Source of the DNA: Hyphomicrobium_A sp964622715
Lineage (GTDB): Bacteria > Pseudomonadota > Alphaproteobacteria > Rhizobiales > Hyphomicrobiaceae
Length of the DNA: 22,151 bases
Assembly: GCA_964622715.1 (NCBI GenBank)
Contig: CAZURR010000038.1
Coordinates: 1-22,151, forward strand
Direction of reading: 5' to 3'
Shown here piece after piece: positions 15,746 through 22,151 of the stretch (positions within the stretch are counted from its first letter, which is position 1; each line of letters opens with the position of its first letter). The notes under the pieces were generated by a model that had not been told where the DNA came from, searched no databases, and worked only from the letters and a program-made list of their open reading frames with translations. A program made the position numbers and the translations under genes.

Positions 15746-17005
15746 TTAAGTCCGCACCATCATGCCATCTGCCAACGAAAGACGGTAGGCGCGCAACGCC
15801 GGTAGCAGTCCGGCAAGAAAACCCGCCAGGACAATGGCGCCCAGGGTTATCCACTCGCGGTACGTCGGCGGGTTGATGCTCAAATGCAGGCCGTAGGCGC
15901 GGTCCACATAGGGCTGGAGTACGGCCAGAGCGGCGTAAAGCAGGACTGCGCCGAGAACGACACCCGCAAGCGTCAACAGACCGGCCTCGGTGGCGAGCAA
16001 ACCTAAGATCGTGATAGGGCGCGCGCCCACAGATCTCAAGATTGCCATTTCACGGCGGCGTTCGTTCAGCGTGGTGAGGATCATTGTCACCATGCCGAGC
16101 AGCGCCGTGGCAACAACCATGGCAGAGACAACAGATAGCGCCGTTTCCGCCGTCCCCACGAGCTGCCAAAGCTCCTGCAGCGTCAGGCCAGGGATGATCG
16201 CCGACAGCGGTTCTTCACGATACTCATTGATCATTCGTTGCAGTTTGAAGGTTGCAATCTTCGACTTGAGGCCAATCAGCGCCGCGGTAACCGCCTTGGG
16301 CTTAAGCGACATGGTGCGCACCACTTCCGCCGATACCGTCTCGCCCGGCATTGGGATGCCTTGCTTCCAGTCGACGTGGATCGCCTCAATGGCCTCGAGG
16401 CTCACGTGAATGGTCCGGTCGACCGGCGTGCCGGTCTTCTCCAAGACACCAGAGACGCGGAACGGTTTGTCTTTATGTTCCACAAACGATATCGAACCGG
16501 TCCCGTGGGCGACAATGATGGGATCTCCGACCTTGTATCCCAGTGCCTCGGCGACATCGGCGCCGATCACAGCATCGAAGAGATCATCGAACGGCATGCC
16601 TTCAGCAAAGGTGATGGGCTGGCCATGACGATACCTGTAGTGCTTGAAATAATCAGCGATCGTCCCCAGCACACGAAAGCCGTGATGGCTGTCACCTAGG
16701 GACAGGGGCACGACCCAGGCAACCTCGGGCTGCTTGGCAATGTCATCGAGACTCTTCCAGGTAATGTTGTTGGTGGCATTGCCGATACGAAAGACAGAAT
16801 AGAGCAACAGCTGAATGCCGCCGCTGCGCGCCCCCACGATCAAGTCGGTGCCCGAGATCGTATCGGCAAAGCTTTGACGCGCGCCTGTGCGTACCTTCTC
16901 AACGCCTAAGAGCAACATCACGCTAAACGCGATGGCGAGCACGGTGAGCGACGCCGTCAGTGCGCGATTGCGTAAAGACTGCAGGGCGAGCCGAGGGACG
17001 ATCAT
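15746..17005 (-). CDS. FtsX/MacB-type ABC permease of the metal-type operon
   Basis: A 419-residue inner-membrane protein with the MacB/LolC/FtsX topology: one helix near 15-34, a long periplasmic domain (about 40-280), then three helices near 283-310, 328-362 and 385-406. The sequence LTTLNERRREMAILRSVGARP between helices 2 and 3 is the hallmark of the family's ATPase-coupling helix. Members export lipoproteins, peptides or toxins, or work mechanically across the envelope; few are importers, so a role in direct metal uptake is doubtful. The start overlaps the ATPase stop (ATGA), and DUF3299 follows 15 bases after its stop. The order matches the Pseudomonas PA4063-PA4066 operon. Confidence 0.9.
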   Translation of the reverse strand: MIVPRLALQSLRNRALTASLTVLAIAFSVMLLLGVEKVRTGARQSFADTISGTDLIVGARSGGIQLLLYSVFRIGNATNNITWKSLDDIAKQPEVAWVVPLSLGDSHHGFRVLGTIADYFKHYRYRHGQPITFAEGMPFDDLFDAVIGADVAEALGYKVGDPIIVAHGTGSISFVEHKDKPFRVSGVLEKTGTPVDRTIHVSLEAIEAIHVDWKQGIPMPGETVSAEVVRTMSLKPKAVTAALIGLKSKIATFKLQRMINEYREEPLSAIIPGLTLQELWQLVGTAETALSVVSAMVVATALLGMVTMILTTLNERRREMAILRSVGARPITILGLLATEAGLLTLAGVVLGAVLLYAALAVLQPYVDRAYGLHLSINPPTYREWITLGAIVLAGFLAGLLPALRAYRLSLADGMMVRT

Positions 17006-17760
17006 GCCGCAACCCTCCTCGCGGTGACAGCAACATCCTCCAAGCGCAGAACGCGATCGAAATGTGGGCCCAGCGCCTCATCGTGGCTGACCATGATCAC
17101 GGCGGCGCCCGCCTCGGCGGCCTCTGCAGAGAGGAGATCTAAGAAAGCGTCCTGGCGGTCACGGTCCAGCGAAGAGGTGGGTTCGTCTGCCACGATGATC
17201 TCGGGACGGCCGATGAGGGCGCGCGCTGCCGCCACGCGCTGCTGCTGGCCGACGCTCAAGTTCCCTGTAGACATGCCGTGGAGGTCTTGGGTCTCAAGAC
17301 CAAGACTATTCAGCAAACGCAGGGCCTCCTGTTCGATCGACCCGTTCTCCGCGGCGCGTTTGCGGCGCTTTGTAGAAAAGCTTAAGGGCAAGAGCACATT
17401 ATCGATGAGTGAGCCGTAGGGCAGCAGATTGAACATTTGAAAGATGATGCCGAAATGTTCAGCGCGGAAATGATCGCGGGCCGCGTTCGACAGCTTAGCG
17501 GTGTCGGTGCCCAAAACCTCAATGCGCCCTGACTGCGGCGTGATGATTCCGCACAAAAGACTCAAGAAGGTCGACTTGCCTACCCCCGATGGCCCAGTCA
17601 AGAGCACGCGCTCGCGCTCCGCCAAAATGAAATCATCAATTGCCAACGAAAATGAACGTGGGCCGGGCCAGCGGAAGCGGACACCCGACATCTTGACGAT
17701 GCCGGATATCCCTCCGAACGACGTGGCTGCGCCCATGTTTTGGTGCGAATGTTTCGCCAT
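17002..17760 (-). CDS. LolD/MacB-type ABC ATPase of the metal-type operon
   Basis: A 252-residue ATPase partner of the FtsX-type permease. Walker A GPSGVGKST at 56-64, signature LSVGQQQR at 168-175 (the family usually has LSGGQ), Walker B IIVADEP ending at 194, and H-loop His226 in MVSHDE. NLLPYGSLIDNVLLPL matches the LolD/MacB group. About 22 residues precede the usual family start, beginning MAKHSHQNMG with two His. The ATG at 17760 overlaps the DUF2796 stop as TGATG; a GTG directly before it (17763) would also overlap. The tight overlaps on both sides argue for translational coupling with DUF2796 and the permease. Confidence 0.9.
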   Translation of the reverse strand: MAKHSHQNMGAATSFGGISGIVKMSGVRFRWPGPRSFSLAIDDFILAERERVLLTGPSGVGKSTFLSLLCGIITPQSGRIEVLGTDTAKLSNAARDHFRAEHFGIIFQMFNLLPYGSLIDNVLLPLSFSTKRRKRAAENGSIEQEALRLLNSLGLETQDLHGMSTGNLSVGQQQRVAAARALIGRPEIIVADEPTSSLDRDRQDAFLDLLSAEAAEAGAAVIMVSHDEALGPHFDRVLRLEDVAVTARRVAA

Positions 17761-18356
17761 CACATCATGCCGCCGAGATCAAGCACCGGCTTTTCACGGC
17801 TGACTTCATAGGTGTTCTGAGCCTTGGCCGTGACGACGTTGACCGTCAGCTCGTCAGCGCCGGCAAAGGTCTTGAAGTAATCGAACGCAATCGACGTCAA
17901 ATTGGCCGGTTTTGTACAGTCGAGAGCATAGGTCACGTGGAACTCGTTGTGGCTGGCGCTGCCTTCGTCATCGTGTTTGGCATCGGCATGCTCGGCATGA
18001 TCCTCATCGCCTTCGTGATGTTCGTCACCAGTCTCGATCGCAACGTTCACTTTCGAAACAGAACAGCCTGCAGAAGCGGGAACCTTGAACAAGGCAAGCG
18101 GCTCGGCAAGCTTATCTTTCGCACTCTTGAGTGCTGCCTTTTGTGCCTCCGTCTCTGCTTCGTGCTCAAAGCCGACAAGGTCCATTCCGGGCGCCTCCAG
18201 TTCCATCGCGACGCGATTGTCTTCGATCGCGATATTGAGCGTACCGTGGCCATGTACATGGGCGCCAAGTTCGCGATGCTCGTCTTCGGCGCGCGCGGCC
18301 GAACTCAATGTGAGTGCCAAAATCGCGGCGAGCGCCGCCAGAGTGTTCGTTTGCAT
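17760..18356 (-). CDS. DUF2796 (ZrgA-like) periplasmic His-rich protein
   Basis: A 198-residue exported protein. The signal peptide ends AARA, giving a mature start near Glu24. HVHGHG at 33-38 is the conserved DUF2796 opening, followed by LEAPGMDLVGFEHEAET. A His/Asp/Glu-rich loop (about 111-140, DEHHEGDEDHAEHADAKHDDE) is the classic metal-binding insert seen in ZnuA and ZrgA; Cys98 and Cys147 may form a disulfide. The family has been linked to zinc uptake in Vibrio cholerae (ZrgA), and its Pseudomonas counterpart PA4063 is Zur-controlled; zinc here is therefore an inference from family and loop. AGGA lies 7 bases before the ATG. The ATPase gene begins within its stop codon. Confidence 0.9.
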   Translation of the reverse strand: MQTNTLAALAAILALTLSSAARAEDEHRELGAHVHGHGTLNIAIEDNRVAMELEAPGMDLVGFEHEAETEAQKAALKSAKDKLAEPLALFKVPASAGCSVSKVNVAIETGDEHHEGDEDHAEHADAKHDDEGSASHNEFHVTYALDCTKPANLTSIAFDYFKTFAGADELTVNVVTAKAQNTYEVSREKPVLDLGGMM

Positions 18357-18499
18357 AATGCATTCCTATCAGATCTTGTGTTTTGCAAGCGCTGCCAGCA
18401 CGTACGGTGGGCACTTGCTCGAATGTACGAATGATGCGTGACGTCAGGCGGGCCTTACAGCACACGGCTGCTAAAAGCGCGACGCCTCGGCCCTGGCCG

Positions 18500-18886
18500 T
18501 TAGGCCAAACGATCACGAGGCGGGGCACGGGCCTGGAAGTGCACCGTATCATTGCTGCGTGTGGATACGGCTGAGCGAATGGGAAGGCGCGTCTCAACGA
18601 AGTTGGAAGGCAGCCTAAGAGCCGGCGGCGCGTGTAGGACGACAGTGCTGGCTACATGCGTTGACCAGCAGATCGCGCACGCGGTGTCATTGTCATCATG
18701 ATCGGCAGGAGGGCATTGCGGCCGCTCGGTTGGAGCGCAGGCTCCATACGTGATGGCCCGCGAGAGCAGGTTGTCCGCGCCTGGATGTTTGTGCGCATGG
18801 GTATGCCCAAGCGCCATGGCCGCCTGCAGCGCAAGGGCGAACAGCGCGATGTAACCGAGGCTAGGTCGAAGCCTGAAAAACAGCAT
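18500..18886 (-). CDS. DUF2946-type small membrane or secreted protein
   Basis: A 128-residue protein. A hydrophobic N-terminal segment (about 8-27) looks like a signal or anchor, followed by HTHAHKH (28-34), a run of four alternating His. A Cys/Asp/His stretch (PPADHDDNDTACAICW, 59-74) contains CAIC (Cys70, Cys73), the DUF2946 hallmark, and the C-terminus ends with the family-like FQARAPP. These residues suggest a metal-binding or relay protein near the membrane; the family often occurs with copper or zinc genes but no function is established. Its stop lies 143 bases before the DUF2796 start, and this gap shows no clear terminator, so it may head the same transcript. An inverted repeat sits 10 bases upstream of the start. 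The ribosome-binding site is poor. Confidence 0.7.
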   Translation of the reverse strand: MLFFRLRPSLGYIALFALALQAAMALGHTHAHKHPGADNLLSRAITYGACAPTERPQCPPADHDDNDTACAICWSTHVASTVVLHAPPALRLPSNFVETRLPIRSAVSTRSNDTVHFQARAPPRDRLA

Positions 18887-18896
18887 GTTGTTTCCG

Positions 18897-18921
18897 GTCG
18901 CTTGGACTCAAGTCAAGCGAC
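18897..18921. promoter_or_regulatory. Inverted repeat (8-base arms) ahead of the DUF2946/metal-type operon
   Basis: GTCGCTTG - 9 bases - CAAGCGAC is a perfect inverted repeat, and ACT/AGT in the spacer pair as well, so it is almost continuous. It lies 11-35 bases before the ATG of the DUF2946 gene on the minus strand and is the best operator candidate for the following five genes. It does not look like the AT-rich Zur boxes known to me. Which regulator binds it is unknown. Confidence 0.4.
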
Positions 18922-18994
18922 TAGTTTGAGATTAGGGCAAGCTGAAGACAGCCCATCAAGCGGGCGCCAAGCTAAAGTGGAACCCACACCCTTA

Positions 18995-20773
18995 CTACGG
19001 CGTTATCGGCCATACGAGCGCAATCAGCGGTATCGCAACGATGGCGACGATGATCGATAGCGGCACGCCGAGGCGTGCGTAGTCACCAAAGCGGTACCCG
19101 CCAGGTCCCATCACCAGCATGTTCGACTGATGTCCGAAGGGGGTGAGGAACTCGCATGAGGCCGCTATCGCAACCGCCATAAGAAATGAATCGATGTTTA
19201 AGCCCAGCTTCATGGCGAAGCCGGCGGCGATCGGCCCCATCAGCAAGACGGTCGCGGCGTTGTTGAGTATGGGCGTAATCATCATGGTTGCCACGAACAC
19301 AAGGGCCAGCATAGCGATAGGTGGCAAACTCGCACCGGCCGTGGCGATGGATGCAGCGATCAGCTCCGCCAGCCCCGTCGTCTTCATCGCCTCCGTGACA
19401 GGGATGAGAGCCGCCATGAGCACGATGATCGAGCCGTCTATGGCCTGGTACATGTCAGTCAGCCGCATCACTTGGAAGACAGCGAGTACCGCAACTGCCA
19501 GGAGGAACGAAATCGCCACGGGCAGAACGCCAGTGGAGGTCAGTATGACCGCCGCCGCCATCACCCCGATTGGGAGTGCAACTTGTGCCGGCTGGCCAAG
19601 TTTGACGTTTCTTTCCGCGAGCGGCAAAGCGCCAAGTTCGCCCAGCGTCCTTGGCATTTGCTCCAAATCGCCCTGCAGCACAACAACGTCACCCTCGCTA
19701 AGACGCTGGCGGGCGAGACGTGCCGTGGAGCGGCGCCCTTGGCGGCTCAGCGCCAATAGATTGACGCCATAGCTATGCAGCAGCACGCCTTTCGGCGAGC
19801 GGCCGATCAGGGGTGACCCCCTTGTTATGACCGCTTCAACGATGCCGACTTGCTCGGAGCGGACGCGGGCGGGATCGATGCTTTCGCCGCCGACGAGTTC
19901 GAGCTTGGCCTCGTCAACAACACTCTTCAGGACTGTGGAGTCCGCTTCGAGCAGGAGAACGTCGTCTTCGCGCAGCTTGGTCCAGCTTGCCGGTGCCAAG
20001 CGGCGATCGTTCTTGCGGATGATCGATACGACCGTGATGTCGTCCTCTCCCATCTTCTCCACGTCGCGCACCGTCTTGCCGACGAGGGACGAGTCCGCCG
20101 TGATACGCGCCTCCGTTAAGTAATCCTCTATTTTGAAGCGTTTTTCTGGCGCAGGTGCACCTCGCCGATCTTCAGGAAGAAGCCGCCAGGCAAATGTTAG
20201 GTAGGCAACCCCGACGAGCGCCACGCCAACACCAACCGGCGTGAAGTCGAACATGGAGAAGGGTTCACCAACAATGTCCTGGCGCACCGAGGAAATGAGC
20301 AGGTTGGGCGGGGTGCCTATGAGGGTCGTGAGACCGCCCAATAGCGACCCGAACGAAAGCGGCATCAGCAGCGTTGCCGGCGAACGGCCTGCCTTCTCCG
20401 CAAAACTGATCGCAACGGGCATCAGAATCGCGAGCGCGCCTACGTTATTCATGAACCCTGAGAGCACTGTCACCAGCGCGACGAAGACAAAGACCTGCAA
20501 ATTGGGCCGCTGCAGGATCGGCTCCAAGTGACGGACGAGACGTTGTAAGATTCCGGATGCACGGATCGCGGCGCTTAAGATCAAGACGAGCGCGACAGTG
20601 ACGACGGCATGATCGCTGAAGCCTGTGAAGGCTTCCGCAGGCGACACGAGACCGAGAAGGAGAGTTGCGACAAGCGCGAGCACAGCGACCACATCATGGC
20701 GCCAGCGGCCCCAGATGAAGAGCGCGAGCGTTATTGTGAGCACGGCGATAAGTGAAATCTGGGAGATGGTCAT
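18995..20773 (-). CDS. SLC13/ArsB-type transporter with two TrkA-C domains
   Basis: A 592-residue inner-membrane transporter of the ion-transporter (SLC13/NhaD/ArsB) superfamily. About five helices (5-200) include two re-entrant-type motifs: MNNVGALAILMPVAISFAE near 108-126 and LIGTPPNLLIS near 155-166. Two cytoplasmic TrkA-C (RCK_C) domains follow: about 218-295 (ITADSSLVGKTVRDV, LREDDVLLLEA) and about 310-375 (VITRGSPLIGRSPKGV, LSEGDVVVLQGD). The second half (395-590) repeats the fold and has TPILNNAATVLLMGPIA and TPFGHQSNMLVMGPGGY. The family includes dicarboxylate and sulfate carriers; the substrate cannot be told. It is a single gene, 108 bases before the DUF2946 gene, with no strong ribosome-binding site. 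Confidence 0.88.
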   Translation of the reverse strand: MTISQISLIAVLTITLALFIWGRWRHDVVAVLALVATLLLGLVSPAEAFTGFSDHAVVTVALVLILSAAIRASGILQRLVRHLEPILQRPNLQVFVFVALVTVLSGFMNNVGALAILMPVAISFAEKAGRSPATLLMPLSFGSLLGGLTTLIGTPPNLLISSVRQDIVGEPFSMFDFTPVGVGVALVGVAYLTFAWRLLPEDRRGAPAPEKRFKIEDYLTEARITADSSLVGKTVRDVEKMGEDDITVVSIIRKNDRRLAPASWTKLREDDVLLLEADSTVLKSVVDEAKLELVGGESIDPARVRSEQVGIVEAVITRGSPLIGRSPKGVLLHSYGVNLLALSRQGRRSTARLARQRLSEGDVVVLQGDLEQMPRTLGELGALPLAERNVKLGQPAQVALPIGVMAAAVILTSTGVLPVAISFLLAVAVLAVFQVMRLTDMYQAIDGSIIVLMAALIPVTEAMKTTGLAELIAASIATAGASLPPIAMLALVFVATMMITPILNNAATVLLMGPIAAGFAMKLGLNIDSFLMAVAIAASCEFLTPFGHQSNMLVMGPGGYRFGDYARLGVPLSIIVAIVAIPLIALVWPITP

Positions 20774-20811
20774 GAAGAGCCCGGGCGAGCACCACTAGCG
20801 GAGAGAGCATA

Positions 20812-20829
20812 ACAGTCACGAATGACTGT
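20812..20829. promoter_or_regulatory. Inverted repeat between dcd and the SLC13-type gene
   Basis: ACAGTCA-CGAA-TGACTGT has perfect 7-base arms and a 4-base centre. It lies 39 bases before the transporter start (20773) and 76 bases after the dcd stop, both on the minus strand. It could be an operator or a hairpin ending dcd, but no T-run follows on the minus strand, so a classic intrinsic terminator is unlikely. The rest of the 20774-20904 gap shows nothing else. Confidence 0.35.
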
Positions 20830-20904
20830 CATGCGTGAGAACCTTTTCGACAGCGGTGATTTGAAACTGGACGGCCGGCGGGGGTCAAGCGCTGTCACGC
20901 AGTG

Positions 20905-21972
20905 CTACTTGAAGTGCTTGGATAGCTTCAAGCCCTGAGCTTGATAGTGCGAAGAAAGATCGCGGCCATAAAGCAGCTCCGGCGTCTCGGTTAGGTTCTC
21001 ATAGATGAGGCGGCCGATGACTTGGCCATCCTCCAGAATGAACGGGACTTTGTGCGAACGCACCTCGAGCACGGCCTTGGACCCCTCGCCGCCGGCTTCC
21101 TTGTGACCAAAGCCGGGATCGAAAAAGCCTGCATAGTGCACGCGGAATTCACCGACTAGAGGATTGAATGGCACCATCTCGGCGGCCTGCGTGGGCGGCA
21201 CGTGCACGGCTTCCTTGGAGGCGAGGATGTAGAACTCGTCCGGATCGAGGATCAAGCGCTTGTTAGCGCGCACGTGGATCGGCTCCCAGTAGTCGAGCAC
21301 TGAGCAATCGCCGACCACGTCGACATCAACGAGGCCCGTGTGGCGTTTGGCACGGTAGCCGACGAGGCCATCCTTGTCGCCGATCAGGTCGACGGACAGG
21401 GCAATGTCGTCAGCAACATTTGCCTCGCAGCTGCCGCCGGCCCGAAATCGTATTTGGGACAGCCGCGAGCCCTTGCGCACAACGGTGGGAAAAGTCTGGG
21501 GGCAAATCTCGGCGAACAATGGTCCGCTGTACCCGGCCGGGATCTGATCGAACGAGGAGACACCGTCGGCAATCACGCGTGTAAAGACGTCGAGGCGCCC
21601 GGTCGAACTCTTGGGGTTGGTAGCGGCTGAGACGTCGCCGGCAAGACGAAGACTTTCCAACAGCGGTACCACATAGACGCACCCGGTCTCCAGCACTGCC
21701 CCTTGCGACAGACTAATAGTGTGGAGCTGCAGATCGTTAAGTTTATTGGAAATCTTTTCATCAGGCCCAGGAAGAAAACTCGCGCGCACCCGGTAGGCTA
21801 TCGTTCCGAGGCGCAGGTCGAGGCTCGCGGGCTGTAGCTGATTTGGCAGAAGCGGCTCGGCGAGTTGCACCTCACCTGCATGAATAAGGCGATCGATCGC
21901 CTGCGACGGCAGGATTCCCGTCCGTGCCGGACGCGCCGATGCTTTTGCAGCTTTCGCCTGAGGCTGTGCCAT
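20905..21972 (-). CDS. dcd: dCTP deaminase, long two-domain alphaproteobacterial form
   Basis: A 355-residue cytoplasmic enzyme that deaminates dCTP to dUTP for thymidylate synthesis. It has two trimer-type dUTPase-fold halves: the first (about 20-200) holds LLPNQLQPASLDLRLG and NPKSSTGR (119-126), the second (about 205-345) holds LDPDEFYILASKE, AAEMVPF (Glu265 possibly catalytic) and HYAGFFDPGFGH (279-290). The standard enzyme is about 190 residues, so this is the fused long form (Pfam DCD). The frame stays open to the window edge, but I start it at ATG 21972 (MAQPQAKAAKASARP), with AAGGGA 9 bases upstream; upstream codons give a low-quality, non-conserved peptide. The 179 bases before it (21973-22151) show no other gene. 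Confidence 0.93.
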   Translation of the reverse strand: MAQPQAKAAKASARPARTGILPSQAIDRLIHAGEVQLAEPLLPNQLQPASLDLRLGTIAYRVRASFLPGPDEKISNKLNDLQLHTISLSQGAVLETGCVYVVPLLESLRLAGDVSAATNPKSSTGRLDVFTRVIADGVSSFDQIPAGYSGPLFAEICPQTFPTVVRKGSRLSQIRFRAGGSCEANVADDIALSVDLIGDKDGLVGYRAKRHTGLVDVDVVGDCSVLDYWEPIHVRANKRLILDPDEFYILASKEAVHVPPTQAAEMVPFNPLVGEFRVHYAGFFDPGFGHKEAGGEGSKAVLEVRSHKVPFILEDGQVIGRLIYENLTETPELLYGRDLSSHYQAQGLKLSKHFK

Positions 21973-22151
21973 CGTCCCCGATCCCTTCGCGCTCCAGCCC
22001 TTCTCGAACTTGCGCGCCTCCGCCGCTCTAGAGCAACCAGCCCTTGACGCCAAGCGCCCTGCGGGAGTAATCCCCGACACATCCTCGTGGTCATTTGGCC
22101 GGCCGGCTTGCAGCCACGCAAAATAAGTCGCTAAAATGGCCGTGCGCACCC

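Noticed and set aside
18494..18507. TGGCC-GTTA-GGCCA hairpin at the DUF2946 stop codon.
   Set aside because: The 5-base stem has no following T-run on the minus strand; too weak to call a terminator.
18887..18994. Possible MerR-type or Zur promoter before DUF2946.
   Set aside because: CTTGACT occurs on the minus strand, but the spacing to a -10 element and the dyad position do not fit MerR promoters, and no AT-rich Zur palindrome is present.

Overview
The window looks like chromosomal DNA of an alphaproteobacterium, most likely from the Hyphomicrobiales (Hyphomicrobium/Filomicrobium-like). This rests on gene content and order: an argH - small lipoprotein - lysA - TIGR02302/DUF4175 run, the long two-domain form of dCTP deaminase, dapD/dapE next to each other, a lipid A oxidase-like barrel protein and uniformly GC-rich coding sequence. 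The genus is an inference. No tRNA, rRNA, CRISPR array, insertion sequence or integrase is visible, and no stretch longer than about 190 bases lacks a gene.

Layout. Bases 1-2429 (+): the last 46 codons of a PbpC-like penicillin-binding protein, a lipoprotein esterase of the PHB depolymerase family with the permuted type-2 motif order, and an outer-membrane protein resembling lipid A oxidase (LpxQ). Bases 2440-8190 (-): argH, the lptM-like lipoprotein, lysA and a large membrane-anchored TIGR02302 protein. Bases 8236-8904 (+): a TlpA-type thiol-disulfide protein divergent from argH. Bases 8911-9390 (-): an orphan coiled-coil protein with a C-terminal membrane anchor. Bases 9568-15151 (+): dapD and dapE, an HdeD-like membrane protein, a single-domain cyclic-nucleotide-binding protein, then a two-gene ABC importer whose permease and binding protein are fused. 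Bases 15164-18886 (-): DUF2946, DUF2796 (ZrgA-like), MacB/LolD-type ATPase, FtsX-type permease and DUF3299, which looks like a metal (probably zinc) operon. Bases 18995-20773 (-): an SLC13-type transporter with two TrkA-C domains. Bases 20905-21972 (-): dcd.

How the genes work together. lysA, dapD and dapE cover three steps of the succinylase branch of meso-diaminopimelate/lysine synthesis, and argH makes arginine. The PbpC remnant, the LptM-like lipoprotein and the LpxQ-like protein all concern the cell envelope. The most interesting part is the 15.1-18.9 kb metal-type cluster. Its last four genes are in the same order as a Zur-controlled operon known in Pseudomonas (PA4063-PA4066), but here a histidine/cysteine-bearing DUF2946 gene precedes them, and a clean inverted repeat, not a recognisable Zur box, sits just upstream. 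Second is the betaine/ergothioneine-type importer with a fused permease-binding protein, sitting behind a stand-alone cyclic-nucleotide-binding protein.

Three gene pairs converge with only 6-12 bases between stop codons and no visible intrinsic terminator. Four inverted repeats in promoter-like positions (1444-1459, 9476-9489, 18897-18921, 20812-20829) are the main non-coding signals.
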